Source: Viola odorata (taxonomy: Eukaryota > Streptophyta > Magnoliopsida > Malpighiales > Violaceae). Taken from it: 64,000 nt of DNA. Made by a program: the position numbers and the translations under genes. Positions 1-11,519 of the stretch are shown piece after piece. The notes under the pieces were generated by a model, which saw nothing but the letters and a program-made list of their open reading frames with translations, searched no databases and was not told where the DNA came from. The stretch lies in NCBI GenBank assembly GCA_963691705.1, contig OY829542.1:43521105-43585104 (forward strand). Direction: 5' to 3'. Numbering within the stretch: the stretch's first letter is position 1; the number at the start of each line of letters is the position of its first letter.

Positions 1-243
1 GCAGAAAATTAAACAGTTGATAGATGCAGAAAATTAAACAGTTGATAGATGCGAAAAATAATCATACGAAGCATACGAATTATTTTACGGAAAAACGTGA
101 TCCGAAGTTTTCGGAAATAATTGGAATTGGGCTGGGCCCACTTGAAAAAATGAAAAAAACAATTGAAATGGGCCAGGAATAGTTCCTGGCCCAAAGGAAA
201 AAATTGAACGGTGATGGGCCAAGCCCATCACCCATGCATACGT

Positions 244-312
244 GAACAGTGCCGAGACATGGCACTGTTCATCGTCTTCCTTGGTCGCCGGCGCTACTGC
301 CGGCGGCCAAGG
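244..312 (-). promoter_or_regulatory. Tandem stem-loops SL1 and SL2 in Ogre LTR leader
   Basis: SL1 pairs GAACAGTGCC (244-253) with GGCACTGTTC (261-270), 10 perfect pairs and a 7-nt loop. SL2 pairs 279-292 with 299-312, 14 positions with one T-G pair and a 6-nt loop. Both lie about 450-500 nt downstream of the predicted TATA box, so they would be in the 5' leader RNA. Counterparts are at 53137-53204 in Ogre-B and, weaker, at 12419-12490. Confidence 0.55.
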
Positions 313-755
313 TCCGGCTGCCCTTGCCCGTTTCGCGCGATCTTCGTACCGAAATGCTCGTCTCCTCGACGACGTCTCGACCGTACAAAGCTTGATTTTT
401 AGTTTGACTCGTACAAAATTAAATTTTGAAAAAACGACGAAACCGTTAATTATCGAAAACTAATTAATTCGCACAACCTAGCTAACGATTTTTAAAATTG
501 AATGCATGTATTTAATCTACATCCTACGCGTGATTTATTGACGCAAAAGCTAGCAATTAACCTACTCTAAATCGTGCCAAACGAATTAAAGAAGAAAATG
601 GCCAAAAGAGCTGAAAATTTCTAGAGAGAGAGAGGGCTCACTTTAAAGCTTGAACTGGACGATCTTCGCTTGAAATAAGCAACTGATCAGAGGGAGGGAA
701 GAGAGCAAGAAAGCTTGCTGATTTTGGTCCCTATTTGACGAAGGATGGGAGGCTG

Positions 756-764
756 TATTTATAG
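756..764 (-). promoter_or_regulatory. TATA box of Ogre-A 3' LTR
   Basis: The minus strand reads CTATAAATA. The same word is at the equivalent place in the other Ogre LTRs (12935-12943 and 53604-53612), although nearby sequence differs, which supports a core promoter. Confidence 0.7.
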
Positions 765-1706
765 CTTTCAAACGCGTGAGGAGAGGGACGCGACTGTGCG
801 CGTAGAGGCCGCTTGGTCGCGGTGGCGGGGCTACGGCTGTGAGGTGGAGGGTCTAGGCTGCTGTGTGATGATTGACGAGGGGACAGGCAACGGCCGTGAG
901 GGAACAGGACGTCGGAGCAGGCAGCTCGGTGGCTCGCTCTCCTGTTCATCCGTTCCCATGTTGTTCCCGTGTGCATGGCACACTTAAATGCTCAACCATT
1001 GATTTGGTTGACTATTTCTAGTTGACCAAGATCAATGGTTGAGATTAAATGGTCATTTATGCTATTTAAATGGCCTCGAGCCGAGTCCTGCGAGCAAACG
1101 TTCGGACATTTCGAACCGAAGGTACCTGCGCGTAGAGAAAAATACGACGAGTCTAACGGTATACAGCGAATAATGAAAATTTCTCATTTGACGTGTTTAT
1201 TTTCTCGTTCAAAAGCGCGAAACGCGGGAACGGAAAAATAAGAACGTTACGCTGAAAATTACGCGAATCGCTGTAGACCGTTGCGACCAGAAAAAAATCT
1301 AGCAACTAGTTGATAGAAAACATTTTTAAGTCGAGCTATTGTCTGAGCAGACTTACTCAGGTCCAATAAAAGCTCGAATAAAAATAATAATAAAATAATA
1401 AAAATACTAAAAAATGCGTTAAAATCTCAAAAATCCTAAAATTCATGAGATGATCAAAAATGGAGAAAAAACTAGCAAACGACTGCCGAATAGCCAAAAA
1501 TATGAGTTTTAAGGCTAAAAATAATATTGACGATAATAATGAAAATATGTGCTGAAAGATTAAAAATGCGATTTCGAAAGCTGACGATGCTAACGATGAT
1601 GCTAAAATGCAACGAAACACCTAAAAATGCTAACGACAGTAAACCAACAGAAAATGACTGTAATTTAACTAAATAACAGAAATGCTAAAATTGATTAAAA
1701 ATGGCG

Positions 1707-3141
1707 TCAAAATTCGGGTATCAACAGGGTGCACCATGCTAGGGCGCAACAAGTTCGTTCCAACATAGAGTAGCGCATCTCACATTCGTTGAATTTTTTG
1801 CTGAGGTAGTAGATGGCTTGTTCACGCCTTCCGGACTCATTGTGCTGTCCCAAAACGCAACCCATGGCGCTAGCCGTGACTGTCATATACATGAGCAATG
1901 GCCGTCCTGGCATCGGAGGAACTAGTACCGGTGGGTTTTGCAGATATGTCTTGATTTTCTCGAAGGCTTCCTGGCAGTCTTCGTCCCATTCTGCATCTCC
2001 GTGTTTCCTTAGCATTTTGAACATCGGCTCGTAAGTAAGTGTTAACTGGCTGATAAAGTGAGCGATGTAGTTGATGCGTCCTAAGAAGCTTCGCACTTCT
2101 GTTTCGGTGCTGGGAGCGGGTAGCTCTTGAATTGCTTTTATCTTATCAGGATCCACTTCTATGCCTTTGTTGCTGACGATGAATCCTAACAACTTCCCGG
2201 AAATCACTCCGAAGGTGCACTTAGCTGGGTTTAGCCGTAGCCAAAATTGCCTCAACCTTTCGAACACCTTCTTCAGGATGTCTACATGATCTTGCGTGCC
2301 ACGAGATTTGGCTATCATGTCATCGACATATATTTCCAATTCTTTATGCATCATGTCATGGAAAAGGGTGACGGCAGCACGTTGGTACGTGGCTCCTGCA
2401 TTTTTTAATCCGAAGGGCATCACTTTGTAGCAGAAAGTTCCCCAAGGCGTGATGAAGGTCGTCTTTTCACTGTCCTCGGGTGCCATCTTTATCTGATTGT
2501 ACCCCGAGAATCCATCCATGAAAGAGAACATGTCATTTTTGGCGGCACTATCGACCAAGATGTCGATATGGGGAAGAGGGAAGTCGTCCTTAGGGCTGGC
2601 TCGATTAAGATCCCGGAAGTCCACGCACATGCGAACCTTCCCATCTTTCTTAGGCACTGGCACTATGTTGGCGATCCATTCTGGGTACTCGGCAACTCTC
2701 AAAGAACCCGCGTCTAGTTGCTTGGTAACTTCTTCTTTGATTTTCAGCAGGATGTCTAGATGCATCCTCCGAAGTTTTTGCTTGACAGGCTTAAACTCAG
2801 GTTTTAACGGAATACGATGCTCAACTATCCCGGGATCAAGACCTGGCATGTCGGCGTATGACCATGCGAATACATCGGAGTAGTCCTTGAGGAGAGAAAT
2901 CAACCTTTCTCTCTGAATCATATCCAGGGTAGTTCCGATCTTGACCAGTTTTTGATTCTCGTTGCTTGCCCCCAAGTTTACTTCGTCCAATTCCTCCCGA
3001 TGAGGGGTTATTTCCTTCTCTGAACTTTCTAGTAAACGGGCCAGTTCGTCGGAGACTTCGGCCTTGTCTTCGGTCGTAGCGATGATTTCTTCGCCAGTAA
3101 AGACATAGGTTTTATCAAGACAATCCGAACTAACACTCATC
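1707..3141 (-). pseudogene. pol: Ogre-A reverse transcriptase with truncated RNase H
   Basis: Ty3/gypsy RT copies element RNA into DNA. Visible motifs are the LDPGIVEHRIPL and PEWIANIVPVPKK regions, DGFSGYNQIKMAPED, MPFGLKNAGATYQR and the catalytic YVDD in EIYVDDMIAKS, then the start of RNase H (TASAMGCVLGQ). RNase H breaks off after CALAW and the frame runs into the LTR, stopping at 1707; integrase is absent. I start the exon at 3141, after a good 3' splice acceptor (TTTTAATTTCAG then GATGAG), not at the upstream open frame, because that frame is probably intron. The RT domain itself has no stop. The frame differs from that of protease, which fits splicing. Confidence 0.88.
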
Positions 3142-3340
3142 CTGAAATTAAAAGTGCGAAAAAAGAGATGCGTAAAATGAAAATTTGCATATATATTGAT
3201 TTTTAACAAAAGGGAACATGAGTCCCTACAAAAATGTTTTCGTAAGAAAACGGGCCGAAAACATATATATTTTTCAAAAGGAGAAATTACGGAGAGACAA
3301 GCATGGTGATGGTCTAGTTGCACACAGACTCCCCTGAATT
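3142..3340 (-). other. Candidate intron between protease and RT (Ogre type)
   Basis: Ogre elements are known for an intron between protease and RT. The acceptor ending at 3142 (TTTTAATTTCAG on the sense strand) is textbook and is repeated in Ogre-B at 60222. The donor is unclear; a GT near 3340 (TTTTTGTTAAG, with GTAAAG in Ogre-B) is the best I see. The stretch is AT-rich and poorly coding, and the RT frame differs from the protease frame. Confidence 0.5.
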
Positions 3341-3484
3341 CTTAACAAAAATGACTGAACCAGGCGACGATCCTTCTTCTCCTAGAGTGCAGATACGGAG
3401 GTCTGATACCCTGATTGGATTTTCATTGATGGTTTCAGCGGTGAAGGGGAACGTGGTTCTGATATGGGGAATCGGCATTTTGCC

Positions 3485-4801
3485 CTATGGCGCAGAACGT
3501 CCAAATAGCTTAGCCAGCTGTTTTTCTTTCTTTTCTTGGGCAATCCAGGTGAAATCGGCCTTGCTGGGTTGGTATCCTAACCCAAATCGGTCTCCGAAGC
3601 TCTTCGGAGGCGCCCAGCCTTTTGATCCTTGTAACTCGGCCCCGAGCCATTTTCCTAATTGGAAGCTTCCCTCTAGTGTTGACTTAGTGGTTGTTTCGGC
3701 TATCCCAGATTTCGAGGCTTCCCAAACGGGGGATCCCTCCTCGATCCAATCCGCGTTGACAATTTCAAAGGCTTGGAAGGAACTCTCCAAGGTTTCGGCA
3801 GTTTCGATGTAAGGCACGGATGCATGCTTTGCCAAGATCAAGGCCTCTTCTGCCTTTATTGTGACGAGGACATTGTCCTTGACGTATTTGAGGCACTGAT
3901 GCAGGGAAGAGGGGACAACTCCCGCTGAATAGATCCAAGGTCGTCCTAGAAGCATGCTGTAAGCGGGTTGGATTTCCATGATCTGGAATGTCAAGGCGAA
4001 AGTGTGGGGCCTGATGACCATATCCAACTCAATATTCCCGATGATTTCTCGAGTGGTGCCATCGAAAGCCCTAGCCATCATTCCGCTAGATTTCATAAGA
4101 GAGGAATCGACCGGCAGTTGTTCGAGGACATGCCTGGGCATGACATTAAGTGCGGACCCATTGTCGATTAGGTCCTTTGCTATGGCGTGTCCTTTACATT
4201 CTACTGTGATGTATAGGGCCTTGTTGTGATCTCTTCCCGAGGGGTCGATCTCTCCTTCAGAGAAGGAAATTCTGCTTAAGGCTTGAATTCTTCCGACGAG
4301 GTTTTCCACCCCTTCCGTGGTGATATCCTTAGTCACGAAGGCGTGCTTCAAGAATTTCAAGAGAGCGTGGCGATGTGGCTCTGAAGTAAGGATCAGCTCC
4401 ATGATGGAGATGCGAGCTGGGGTTTTCCTTAGCTGTTCGTTGATGCTGAACTCGCTCTATTTCATGATCTTGAGGAACTCGGTTGTCTCATCCTCGGTTA
4501 CAGGCTTGCTTAAACCTTGCGTCTCTTCTACCGTTTCTTCGTGGATCACATGATTTTTCCCTTTGGCTTGCCGTTGCTTTTCTACTTCCTCCGAGATGTA
4601 ACATCTTCCGGTGCGGGTCATGCCCCTGATATGAGAGGCTTCGCCAATAGTGAGTCCTGTTGATGTGACGGCAGGAGGGGTGGTGACCACCGTGTATCCG
4701 TAGTTGAAGGGGACCGCGTGTAAGTCTCGGCTGGGAGTATTCACAGCTAATGTGAACACTACTTTGCATGGGGTAGGGGCTGCATCTCCTGTTTGGGCCA
4801 C
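3485..4801 (-). pseudogene. Ogre-A aspartic protease region
   Basis: Retroviral-type protease that cuts Gag-Pol. The active-site motif is DLIDNGSALNVMP, followed by a beta-strand region and the conserved LLGRPWI. The segment upstream of 4457 is the linker that follows the zinc-knuckle modules. One in-frame TAG at 4457-4459 splits the region; reading resumes directly with typical Ogre sequence (RKTPARISIMELI). It lies in the same frame as Gag from 7648 downward, so Gag and protease were one long ORF. The C-terminal tail is rich in Glu and Lys and ends near the candidate intron. Confidence 0.8.
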
Positions 4802-6112
4802 GTATTTGAAGGAATACGGTGCTGGAGGATTATCCTCGATGACGTTGATTGCTCCTTGGGTTTTCCCTTTGGTCTGAATGATCCCGAATGTTGTGAGTTG
4901 CTTGACTTTTTGCTGAAAAAGTCTACAATCCTGGATGTCATGCTTGCTTTCCCCTTGGCAGAATAGGCATTGGGCCTAACTATTCCCCGGGAATGGTAGA
5001 TATGCGTTGTTAGCTAATGCGAAGAACAATTCTTCATTGGGTACTTCCCCCATCGACAGGTGAGAAATGTCAATTCCAATGGAAGAAATGTCACTCATCC
5101 CAGGATTATGGTGCGGTAAAGGACTGGTTGTCACATCAGGACCCCTCGTTAAACCTTTGGACGAGATTCGTCCTTCTTTGGTTAGGTGCTCGACCTTCTT
5201 TCTAAAGTCGTAACAGTTTTCCAAGGAGTGTCCTCGGGTTCCGGCGTGATATTCGCAGCTAACCTTTGGATCATACCAGCTAGGGTAAGGAAGGGATTGA
5301 GGCAAGAGCGGGGATGGTGTAATCCGCCCGTCTGCCAAGAGGCTTGCGTAGATCTCTTTCAAAGGAAATGGAGGAAGCGACCATGTCGGTGAAGGGTATG
5401 ACTCGGAGTCTGAGGATTCCCAAGAGGGTAGTAAGGGCACTGTGCTAGAATAAGAGAGTGGTGCCGAATACCTGACGAGGTAGTTGAACTTCCCGGAAGG
5501 TTGGCCCAAGGTGTCAATCTCGCGGTCGCCTTCGTCGCGGCGCGCGGAGAACCGCTTGCACGATGAAGTCGATCCTTTCTTCTAGACGATTTGGAGTGGG
5601 GTTCCCTTGGTGTTATGCGGGATAGGAAATCCGTCTCCGATCGTGTTGATGGATCCTTCCCCGGGGATCACTTTCTGGGTTTGTATTACTCCGAGACTTG
5701 AGAGTTGTCTCACCTTTCCTACGAACAACTCGCAACCTTGGATCTTATGACCGTCGCTTCCCTTGCAGTACATGTAGTGACTTGGATTTCTCTCCACGTA
5801 TGGCACATATCCCTCTCGAGCTAAGGTCTGGAAAAGTTGTTCTTGTGGCCAACTTGATGCTGAAGAGAGACGGTCGTTGCTTTCTCCTGCCGAGATGGCA
5901 TTTACCCCTCCCTTTCCTTGGGAATGATTGGGGAGAGGGTTGGTGTATGTGTTGCGTCCTTTTGCTACTCCTTCGAAAGATACCCATCCACTTTTGATCA
6001 AGTGATGGACTTTTGCCTTGAATGCGAAGCAATTTTCCAGAGTGTGACCTGGGGCTCCAACGTGATATTTGCACCTTGCGTTGAGATCATACCACTTTAG
6101 GTAAGGAGGCAA
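4759..6112 (-). pseudogene. Ogre-A zinc-knuckle array between Gag and protease
   Basis: Four zinc-knuckle-like modules of two alternating kinds. Type alpha is C-x2-H-x5-H-x4-C: CKYHVGAPGHTLENC near 6073-6029 and CEYHAGTRGHSLENC near 5250. Type beta has one early Cys (YCKGSDGHKIQGC near 5770-5730, and FCQGESKHDIQDC near 4965-4925). The order alpha-beta-alpha-beta suggests a tandem duplication of about 0.85 kb. Each alpha module is preceded by a Pro-rich segment with a LPAGEIY-like or FPLKEIY-like motif. In-frame TAG stops are at 5582 and 4976. The modules probably bind RNA, by analogy with CCHC nucleocapsid knuckles; the second Cys is His here. Confidence 0.75.
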
Positions 6113-6232
6113 TTGAGGCTGAGCAGGGACCGGTACGATCTGTCCGGCCGCCAGGAGATGTTTGTAGATTTCCCCCGCGGGAAGAGGGAGAGGAGGTGGA
6201 GGTTCTCGGTTCCACCGATTGTTGGTCGTGTT

Positions 6233-7648
6233 TTAGTTATTTGGGTCTTTTGGTGGGTTATATGGCTTGGGTTGCATAGGTTGTGATGTTTGTACTGGAG
6301 GTGGTGGGAAATGTGTAGGATTTTGAGGCAGGATATTAGCAATTGGTGGTGAAGTAAAAGGAAAGGAGGTGGGTTGATATAGTGATGGCGGATGATACGG
6401 TGGTGGCAATAAATAAGGAGGTGGTGGTGGAAACGGCTGCCCCTGATTAGCTTGGGGAGCGACAAATCCGACGTCCCTTTTCACGACTGATGCTTTCTTT
6501 GGTACAGACTCTGGTGTTGGATGCGTGATTCGTCCAGACTTAATCCCTTGCTCGACTCTTTCGGCAATTAGGACCATGTCGGAGAAGATGTTTGAGGGGT
6601 TTGAGATCAGGTAGGTGTAGTAGGGAGCTTTGAAGGTGTGCAAGAAAATCGACAAGAGTTCCTTGTCGCTTAAGGGTGGAGAGATTCTCGAAGCCAACTC
6701 TCTCCATCTTTGAGCATAGGTCTTCACGGACTTGCTGATTTTCTTTTCCAGATTTTGGAGGTCAGTGCGGTCAGGAGCCACCTCCATGTTGAATTTATAT
6801 TGTCGGTAGAAGGCATCGGACAGGTCTCTCCACGTCCTGATCCTGGCTCTATCCAGCCCCATATACCAGGTTAGGGCATGCTTGGTTAAGCTTTCTCGGA
6901 ATAGATGGATCAACAACGGCTCGTTGTGGATCATCTCTGCCATCTTGTTGCAGTATGCTCTGAGGTGGGTCTTCGGGCATTCTACCCTAGTATACTTTTC
7001 GAAGTCAGGGATCTTGTACTTCGGAGGTATGACGATCCCGGGGACCATGCACATATCGGTGGGACCTGTGGGATCGAACGGATCGGCCCCTTCGATTGCT
7101 CTGAGTCTTTCCTCGAGAAGATTCAGTCTGTCACTTTTCGGTTTCCAGGCCCCGATGGGGTTAGAACCGAAGGGCAGCATAGGTTCTGATGAGAACTGAG
7201 CTTGTGCTGGGTTGAAAGTGAGGAGCTGAGTTCCCATAGGTCCGGGAATTGTGCTCGGAGGAATAGGAGGGGGATACAAAGCCTCTAGGTGGGCCTGGCT
7301 CTTACTGGAGTCCACAGTAGGGTTGATTGAAAGGTGCTGAAGCGACGGGGAGATCTCTTCACCCGCCTTAACTGTAGGATTTGCAGTGGTGGGTACAGTG
7401 AAGGGATTATCCCATCTCCAATGGCCCGGGGGGCCAGAAAGTGGTGGGAGTACGGATGATCCTGCGATGGTGAGCGAAGAGGGAGGTCCTTTTGTTTGAG
7501 GGAGATCAAAACCCGGTGGCACTTCGGTGACAGCTTCATCTCTTTCCTTTTCGGCCCTGGTGGCTCTTTCTGTAGTGATCCTAACTTGCTCCTCTAACTC
7601 TGCGATTCTAGCCATTAGTGCTTCATCGGTCTTGGCCGGTTCAGTCAT
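6233..7648 (-). pseudogene. gag: Ogre-A Gag capsid protein
   Basis: Structural protein that packages element RNA. Start ATG at 7648, giving MTEPAKTDEALMARIAELEE, an N-terminal coiled coil. A Pro/Ser-rich linker follows. The retrotransposon gag core spans about residues 215-345, with LFRESLTKHALTWYMGLD, TWRDLSDAFYRQY and AQRWRELASRISPPL. The C-terminus is Pro-rich. An in-frame TAA at 6233 ends it, after which the same frame continues into the zinc-knuckle modules. There is no frameshift between 7648 and 3485, so only point stops break the Gag-protease ORF. Confidence 0.85.
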
Positions 7649-8417
7649 TTTTCATTTTTGAAGTCTAGTTAGGGGGAGCCTGTGCGGAGTAGCTTGCTTC
7701 CGAGGAGCTATCGTGAACCTGAAAAAGGGAAAAACATAGAAAAGAGTAAATACAAGTGAGGATATACAGGCGATGTAATCCCGAGGCCTCCACATTGCTC
7801 ATTCGCTTTTCTGGCTATACTTTCACTTGATATTTTCAGGGCGGTCGGAGAGGCGAGGAATCCCAGTGGTTGACAAGATACGAAGGAAGCCTCTATACAT
7901 TCCAACGATATGAAGCAAATCTGAGATGCTAACGGCGAAACCCAAATCAGCAGGGGCAACCAATGCCGTCATGCTAGGAGGATCTCTTTCACACTATGCT
8001 TTTGATGATGCAAGGCCTGATGCCTGGTAAACTCAACCGAGGGGAGAGACAACAATCTTTTTATGAACTTGGAGTTTTTTGTGATAAACTAGGAAGACAT
8101 GGCCATGAGTGAGCGATACTTGGATGTTTTGAATACTTGTTCTGATTTTTTGGAATTTCGGTGAGACGATTGTGTTTTACCCCGGAGGGATTTTCTCTTT
8201 TTGTTTTGCGATGGTTTTTTGAGTTTTTATTGAAGGGATAGTTGATATGGAAAAGATGAGGCGATTTAGAAAGAGTACGACTTTATTAAAAGCGTTTACA
8301 AAATATGGCAAACTTGCTAACTACCTAATTTCATCAAAAATGGCTAAGATAGATGAAATCAGGGGTCCTAGCTAAAAAGAAAAGATTTGCTGATATCCGA
8401 GTCTTTCCCTGAAGGTG
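7649..8417. other. Spacer between ORF1 and Gag of Ogre-A
   Basis: About 770 bp without a convincing reading frame on either strand. It is matched closely by 62452-63240 in Ogre-B, so it belongs to the element. It may hold signals for Gag translation; I recognise none. Confidence 0.6.
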
Positions 8418-10040
8418 TCAATCTTGGGCATCAGAGTCTTCTTGCTTCTGCCAAAGGTACTCCATCGAAGCCAACTCCCCTTTCTGCATTTCTATCTCAG
8501 CCTCTAGCGCGGTAATTCGGCTTTGTAGTGCTTGGCTTTTCCTATCTCCCAAGTCTGCACGAGTAGTCAAAACCCTTATCGTCGAATCCTTGTCTTTGAT
8601 TATGGCACTGGATGCTTCTTTCTTGCGGATTTCGCTGTTCAGACGTTCCTCGAAGTCCTTGAGGGCCACTTTCTGTTTGACTGCTTGTATGTGGAGAATG
8701 TCCTTACTACGCCTTTTTAACTCATTCATCTGGACTTCTAAGCCACATTGACGGGCTTCGGCCATATCCCTTTCCTCTATCATCAGATCTCGTTCTTCTT
8801 GTGCTGCTCACATCTGTTCTACCACTTGAGCGTAAGCCATGACATCCATTCCTTCGCTCACTTGAGATTCCCCTTCTTCTTCCATCGGTTTTTGATTTTC
8901 TGGGCGAGGTAAGACATTGCCATTAACTCGTCTTGACCTCCACTGTGGATATTCCGGTATTGTGGTTGCAGGGATGCCGTGTCCTTTGAGGCAAAAAGGG
9001 TGGGCCCAGTCTTGGGCGTACAGCTGAATGTTCTGATTTTCTCCAGTGTGTGGCAGGTCTGACCTTGTCATGCCGAATGTCACGGGAATTATTTGCGTGA
9101 TGCAAAACTGTCTGAGGATGAGGGCGGGGCAATAGTGAGTGCATCCCCATGCTCCGATCAAAGGAACCCAAGGTAAGGGTCCGCAGCAGACGATGGGATT
9201 GGAAGTCTGCAGCCATTTGGCATGCCAACTGAAGTCTTCTTCTGAGAGATTTATGAATCGGTCGATCCAGACATCCTTATTTTCCATCTCCCATCTATCC
9301 GTGGTCATTGCGTTGATAACCCTGAGTAGAGGGCATGACCTTACGTAGCTTGCGAGGAAAATGGTTTGATCAGGAACCTGTTTGAAGTGGCTGACCAACC
9401 ATACTGTCAATAACTGGGTGCAACAGGTAAGTCTCCCTTTCCCTTTTCTTCGACAAGAGACCAAGGAGCGAAAGGTCTCGGCCAAAATGGCTGTTGTAGG
9501 ATTGATGGCATTTGTCTCCATTTCATAAAAGATGTTGGCTGCTGCAAAGTCGATGGCATTCCTCATTTTTGGAAAGAGGACAAATCCTACAATGGCGAAA
9601 GCTAGAATCCTTAAGCGTTTCTTTCCGTTGGACAATCAAAAGTGTGCCTCAACATCTCTGACACGAGTAGTGATTCCTAACAACTTATCGAGCCTTATTT
9701 TGACACTCGAGGAGTCGAGTCGAACATTCTGGTATATGGCCGATATAGGAGAGGTAAAGCACATCAGAGCTGAGTACTCCTCTAGCGTAGGAGTCAAGTC
9801 TACCTCTTTGTCGAAAAAGAAGCACCGATAATAGGGATCCCAAAATTTTAGGGCTGCCCGGATGCAACCCCAATCAGTCTTTACGTCAACTAGGGTCAGT
9901 AGCTTTCCATAACTACCCTCAAACTGTGTCTCCTCGTCTTCAGTCAGCTCATTTCTTAACATCCGAACCCTAGTTAAGTCGAAGTCCACGACTTCTACTT
10001 TGATTTTAGTGGTGATGTCAGGGGCGAACCCACGTTCCAA
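8418..10040 (-). pseudogene. Ogre-A ORF1, DUF7745-like protein with coiled-coil tail
   Basis: Extra ORF upstream of Gag, typical of Ogre-type elements; function unknown. Residues 1-135 include LKFWDPYYRCFFFDKEVDLTPTLEEYSAL (given here as two parts: LKFWDPYYRCFFF and VDLTPTLEEYSAL), which resembles plant DUF7745. The middle part continues with RKGKGRLTCC and WEMENKDVWIDRFINLSEED. The last ~120 residues (8783-8418) are a heptad-rich coiled coil ending LASMEYLWQKQEDSDAQD. All three open segments are in one frame, broken by in-frame TGA at 9636 and 8808. No in-frame ATG is clear at the 5' end; an ATG near 10075 is one base out of frame. Ogre-B lost nearly all of this ORF. Confidence 0.7.
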
Positions 10041-10639
10041 CAGATCTCCTCGTGCGGCCTGATCGTCGAAACTTCATCCCCCGAAAATATTAAATGAAAG
10101 TAGTGTAGGTACCGACATGTCGAATGAGCAAGATGGGTCCTATTGGATAAAAATAAAATTTTAAATGCAAAGTAACCTGCACGTGTAAGAAATCCGCAGT
10201 TCATATAACAGAAAAAGAATCACGTTAATATGCCAACAAGACAAATAGAGCCACGACAAACAGGTATAATCATGATGCACGTGCTGGGGCTCTGATTCCG
10301 ACACCTCTAACTAGCTTGAATGGTTCCCGGATGATACCATGAAAAGGTCCCTAAAGTGTCGTCCAGTCTCCCGATTTCTTGCGAAATCGTATAACCTTTC
10401 GACTGGCTTTAGGGGTTCATCCAAGTTGGGATTGGTGAACACTACCCAGGACATGTGTCCTAGGGCGTCACTACTACCCTCCTATTTTGGCAATTGTCCC
10501 CTGGGTATAGGGCGCTATGAAATACATATGACAATTGATAAAGCAAATAAATGAACAGACCAGCAATTGATCATAGCAAATAAATAAACAAACAAACAAA
10601 ACACCTCTAAAAAGATAAAACCGGCTCCGACCCTAAAGG
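10041..10639. other. Ogre-A 5' untranslated region
   Basis: Element leader between PBS and ORF1, AT-rich near 10540-10620 and without a good frame. It is conserved in Ogre-B at 63361-63939, which identifies it as part of the element. Confidence 0.7.
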
Positions 10640-10657
10640 TCCCCAGTGAAGTCGCCA
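10640..10657 (-). promoter_or_regulatory. Primer-binding site of Ogre-A
   Basis: The sense strand reads TGGCGACTTCACTGGGGA, three bases after the 5' LTR end. It starts with TGG, complementary to tRNA CCA ends; TGGCGACT primers in Tat/Ogre elements are usually assigned to tRNA-Arg. The same site is at 63940-63957 in Ogre-B with one change. Confidence 0.75.
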
Positions 10658-11040
10658 AACTGTCGCGCCCCGAAAATTAAAAATTCGCGAGTGTGCAATA
10701 AAATTTGAGACCTTCAGATGCTCGGCGTAAAGGGACGCCTAGCAGCATGCAATGAAGTCGCCATCCTAATTTGGTTGCTAGGTTTAGGGAACCTTAATCG
10801 TCATGGCATAGGAAATATAATAAGTAAAAAAACTAAAGGCACAAAAAAGGGGTCTGGACCCCAGACAAAGGTTCGGGGTTGTATTATGGTCTCAGGAAGG
10901 TGTTAGGCACCCTAGTCAAATCCAAAAATGGTTACCGGTTGATGAGAGAGGTGTTAAAAAAGGTGTTTGATAAAATGCGTTTTGAAAAAGGGGGCCCTCA
11001 GAGGAATCGTCACTTTAGTCTTTTCCACAATCGGGACCGT

Positions 11041-11080
11041 TCATGAATAATTGATCGTTGAACCGATCGATTATTCATGA
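11041..11080. promoter_or_regulatory. Long palindrome in Ogre-A LTR (R-U5)
   Basis: A 17-position stem (11041-11057 with 11064-11080) and a 6-nt TTGAAC loop, one T-G pair. The Ogre-B equivalent (51809-51824 with 51882-51897) keeps the pairing although two base pairs have changed on both sides, and its loop has grown by insertion. Confidence 0.6.
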
Positions 11081-11519
11081 CCGTAGTGATGGGACTGAAT
11101 TTTTCGTAAGACTGAATGAGCACCCTCTTATTTCATCATCGGGCCATGCATGATTAAATTACTTACTACGTGATCCTACCATGGATTGCTAACAGAGTAC
11201 AAATTTAAATGATAGATTTTTGAAGTGGAAAACTGATGTGGGATCGAAAGTCCCCATGTACATGCAGTCAATACAAGCGAGAATTTAAAATCATATGAAC
11301 ATGGCATTTTAAGAAACTCTTTAAACACGTTGTTCATGTGGGTTGATTTTAATTCTAGCAGTTCTATATATCATGCGTACGATTGATATTTGCGAAAAGC
11401 GTTGAATAAATAAAAAGGAATTGAAAGGCGTACTTGCGAGCGAAACTTGAATTTAAACCCTACAAAATGAGAGTGTTAGCGATAGCTTGAGAAATAAAGA
11501 AGCAATTTTATGAGTGCGA

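Larger units (their letters stand above)
1..1726 (-). repeat. Ogre-A 3' LTR, partial
   Basis: Homologous along its length to 12180-13883 and to the right part of 51429-54526. On the plus strand it ends ...CGGGTATCAACA, which is the 5' terminus TGTTGATACCCG of the LTR on the sense strand. About 1.5 kb of this LTR lies outside the window. It holds the U3 promoter (TATA at 756-764) and two leader stem-loops at 244-312. Confidence 0.9.
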
